Shown here piece by piece: positions 62,082-64,000 of a stretch of DNA of 64,000 nucleotides; position 1 is the stretch's first letter; each line of letters starts with the position of its first letter. The stretch is from positions 1,426,001 to 1,490,000 of the forward strand of contig NZ_CP023067.1 of assembly GCF_002288525.1 (NCBI RefSeq). Direction: 5' to 3'. This stretch comes from Sinorhizobium sojae CCBAU 05684 (GTDB taxonomy: Bacteria; Pseudomonadota; Alphaproteobacteria; Rhizobiales; Rhizobiaceae). Below the pieces are notes generated by a model. That model was given only the letters and a program-made list of their open reading frames with translations. It was not told the DNA's origin and ran no database searches. The translations under genes were made by a program, and so were the position numbers.

Positions 62082-63164
62082 TCAGTCTTTCCGAAAAAGC
62101 AGGCTTGCGTCGCCATAGGAATAGAAACGATAGCCCGTCGCGATCGCATGGGCGTAGGCGGCTCGCATCGTATCGAGACCGGCGAAAGCGGAAACCAGCA
62201 TGAACAGGGTCGATTTCGGCAGGTGGAAGTTGGTCATCAGCACGTCGACGGCACGAAAGCGGTAGCCGGGAGTGATGAAAATGCCGGTCGGGCCTGACCA
62301 GTGGCGGATTTCGCCCCCTTCCGTTGCCGCGCTTTCGATGAGACGCAGCGATGTCGTGCCGACGCATACGATGCGTCCGCCGCGTGCCCGAACGGCATTC
62401 AGCTTCTCGGCCGTCGCCGCGTCGACGTGGCCGATTTCCTCGTGCATCACGTGATCATCGGTGTCATCGGCTTTGACCGGCAGAAAGGTGCCTGCGCCGA
62501 CGTGCAGCGTGACGAAGTGGCGCTCGATGCCGGCCTCGTCGAGCTTGGCAAAAAGCCGGTCGGTGAAATGCAGTCCGGCCGTCGGTGCGGCCACCGCTCC
62601 CTCCTCCCGGGCAAAGATCGTCTGGTAGTCGGCGCGGTCGCGCGCATCCTCCGGACGCTTCGACGCGATATAGGGTGGCAGCGGGATGTGCCCCACGCCA
62701 AGGATCGCCTCATCAAGGGCCGGACCGGAGAGGTCGAAGCGGAGCGTGACCTCGCCGGCCTCTCCCTTCTCTTCGACCGTCGCTTCGAGTGCGCCCAGCA
62801 GACAGGTGTTCTCGCCATGACCGAACTGAATCCTGTCGCCGGATTTCAGCCGCCGCGCCGGCCGCGCAAAGGCCTTCCAGCGATCGGAAGCGACGCGCAT
62901 ATGCAGCGTCAGCGACACCGCTGTGGCGACGTCCTCGCCGCGTCTGCGGATACCCTCGAGTTGAGCCGGTATGACCTTGGTGTCGTTGAAGACCAGCGCA
63001 TCGCCGGGATTGAGGAAGGAAGTCAGATCAAGGACGCCGTGGTCGGCGAGAACCGGCTCACCCTCCGGCCGCACGACGAGCATGCGCGCGCTGTCGCGCG
63101 GGCTTGCGGGCCTCAGAGCGATCGAGGATTCCGGCAGGTCGAAGTCGAACAGGTCTACACGCAT
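62082..63164 (-). CDS. queA: S-adenosylmethionine:tRNA ribosyltransferase-isomerase
   Basis: A 360-residue queuosine synthesis enzyme. [19 protein letters not shown] start, [35 protein letters not shown]-like [12 protein letters not shown] and [15 protein letters not shown] are all family segments. ATG at 63164 is chosen over one 21 codons earlier. It immediately precedes tgt. Confidence 0.96.
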   Translation of the reverse strand: MRVDLFDFDLPESSIALRPASPRDSARMLVVRPEGEPVLADHGVLDLTSFLNPGDALVFNDTKVIPAQLEGIRRRGEDVATAVSLTLHMRVASDRWKAFARPARRLKSGDRIQFGHGENTCLLGALEATVEEKGEAGEVTLRFDLSGPALDEAILGVGHIPLPPYIASKRPEDARDRADYQTIFAREEGAVAAPTAGLHFTDRLFAKLDEAGIERHFVTLHVGAGTFLPVKADDTDDHVMHEEIGHVDAATAEKLNAVRARGGRIVCVGTTSLRLIESAATEGGEIRHWSGPTGIFITPGYRFRAVDVLMTNFHLPKSTLFMLVSAFAGLDTMRAAYAHAIATGYRFYSYGDASLLFRKD

Positions 63165-63184
63165 CGGCTGTAAAACAAAAGCAA

Positions 63185-63219
63185 ACCCGCCCCGCGGCAT
63201 TGATCCGACCGGGGCGGGT
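63185..63219 (-). terminator. Rho-independent terminator between ppiB and queA
   Basis: ACCCGCCCCG pairs perfectly with CGGGGCGGGT (10 bp) around a 15-base loop. On the minus strand it is followed by TTGCTTTTGTTTT, so it ends the cyclophilin transcript. Confidence 0.88.
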
Positions 63220-63236
63220 CTTTGCATTAGCGCAAA

Positions 63237-63746
63237 TCAGGCCTCGGCGGCAACCCGCATCGACACGATCGAATCGGGCTCGCGCACCGGCTCGCCGCGC
63301 TTGATCTTGTCGACATTCTCCATGCCTTCGATCACCTGTCCCCAGACAGAATACTGCTTGTTGAGCCAGGGAGCGTCGGTGAAGCAGATGAAGAACTGCG
63401 AATTGGCCGAGTTCGGCATCTGGCTGCGGGCCATCGAGCAGGTGCCGCGCACATGGGAGACATCTGAAAACTCTGCTTTCAAGTCCGGCTTGGAGGAGCC
63501 GCCCATGCCGGCGCGGGCCGGATTGAACTGTTCGCCGCCGGTCTTGCCGTATTGCACGTCACCGGTCTGGGCCATGAAGTCCTCGATCACCCGATGGAAA
63601 ACCACGCCATCATAGGCGCCTTCGCGCGCCAGTTCCTTGATGCGGGCGACATGGCCCGGAGCCACGTCCGGCAGGAGCTCGATCACCACCCTGCCCTTCG
63701 TGGTTTCCATGATGATCGTGTTTTCCGGATCCTTGATCTCGGCCAT
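63237..63746 (-). CDS. ppiB: Cyclophilin-type peptidyl-prolyl isomerase (cytoplasmic)
   Basis: A 169-residue cyclophilin without signal peptide. [36 protein letters not shown] and [14 protein letters not shown] are the active-site segments. It speeds proline isomerisation in folding. Start at 63746 (MAEIKDPEN). It lies 22 bp after a second cyclophilin gene. Confidence 0.95.
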   Translation of the reverse strand: MAEIKDPENTIIMETTKGRVVIELLPDVAPGHVARIKELAREGAYDGVVFHRVIEDFMAQTGDVQYGKTGGEQFNPARAGMGGSSKPDLKAEFSDVSHVRGTCSMARSQMPNSANSQFFICFTDAPWLNKQYSVWGQVIEGMENVDKIKRGEPVREPDSIVSMRVAAEA

Positions 63747-63768
63747 GGTGTTTCTCCTTCTCTTTGAT

Positions 63769-64000
63769 TTACTTGCCGACCTTGACGCTGAGCATCCGGT
63801 CGGGATCTGTAACGGCGCCATTGCTGGCTTCGTCACCCATCTTGATCTTGTCGACGTTCTCCATCCCTTCGACGACCTTGCCGACGATCGTGTACTGGCC
63901 GTTGAGGAAGTCACCGGGCGCGAACATGATGAAGAACTGCGAATTGGCGCTGTCGGGGTCCTGCGAACGGGCCATGCCGACGGTGCCGCGCTCGAAAGGC
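63769..64000 (-). CDS. ppiA: Cyclophilin-type peptidyl-prolyl isomerase, C-terminal part (runs off right edge)
   Basis: The last 76 codons: [19 protein letters not shown], a [20 protein letters not shown] stretch and the SVKVGK end. The N-terminus lies beyond base 64000. Paired with ppiB as in other rhizobia, where the first copy usually has a signal peptide and acts in the periplasm; that part is not visible here. Confidence 0.9.
   Translation of the reverse strand, partial: PFERGTVGMARSQDPDSANSQFFIMFAPGDFLNGQYTIVGKVVEGMENVDKIKMGDEASNGAVTDPDRMLSVKVGK

Noticed and set aside
60951-63164. preQ1 riboswitch for queA/tgt
   Set aside because: The 72 bp before queA contain the ppiB terminator and no preQ1 aptamer-like pseudoknot sequence that I could recognise.

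Overview
The window looks like a chromosomal segment of a Sinorhizobium/Ensifer-type alphaproteobacterium (Rhizobiales). The grounds are high GC, a glnB-glnA operon with a sigma-54 promoter, an alphaproteobacterial LexA with a GTTC-N7-GTTC SOS box, EcfG/RpoE2-type GGAAC-N17-GTT stress promoters, many RIME-like palindromic intergenic repeats, and small lipoproteins of a rhizobial type. No species assignment is claimed. All identifications come from reading motifs; no database was searched.

Layout. 1-32.5 kb is ordinary core chromosome. It holds nitrogen control (glnA partial, glnB), NAD(P)HX repair (nnr), purine salvage (gpt), a CinA/MoaB-like protein, several small hypothetical genes, tRNA-Leu, threonine dehydratase, a cpdB nucleotidase, a diguanylate cyclase and a divergent Lrp regulator-alanine dehydrogenase pair. 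A cysteine synthase - AlaX - mercaptopyruvate sulfurtransferase - GNAT gene run follows, then an SMR efflux pair, lexA, four tRNAs on the minus strand, and a rightward run rlpA - dac - tmk - holB - metG - tatD - MBL hydrolase.

At 32.6 kb this run ends in a hairpin followed at once by a dif-like Xer site. Beside it sits a stack of insertion sequences: two IS1202-group (ISNCY) elements, each bounded by the same 5-bp TCTTG repeat, an IS1111/IS110-type element inside the second one, and a frameshifted IS30 element. The stacking beside a dif-like site, and a guide-RNA-like hairpin in the IS1111 element whose loop matches its own insertion site, are the most striking signals in the window.

38.7-60.9 kb looks accessory. 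It begins with a catabolic island: a DUF1537 four-carbon acid sugar kinase, a GntR regulator, an Fe-alcohol dehydrogenase, PdxA2, a cytoplasmic sialidase-like BNR protein, a peptide/opine-type ABC importer and a DapA/NanA-family lyase. Together they suggest import of a small glycoside or acid-sugar conjugate, cleavage in the cytoplasm, and phosphorylation plus oxidation of a four-carbon acid towards triose phosphate. Then come a CadC-like TPR regulator, a DUF1127 protein, an MFS transporter, a manganese catalase coupled to a thioredoxin-fold protein and driven by a stress promoter, an L,D-transpeptidase, small lipoproteins, and an operon of an isoprenylcysteine-methyltransferase-like protein, an acyltransferase-fold protein and an SDR. 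Core genes resume at 60.9 kb with tgt, queA and two cyclophilins, all leftward.
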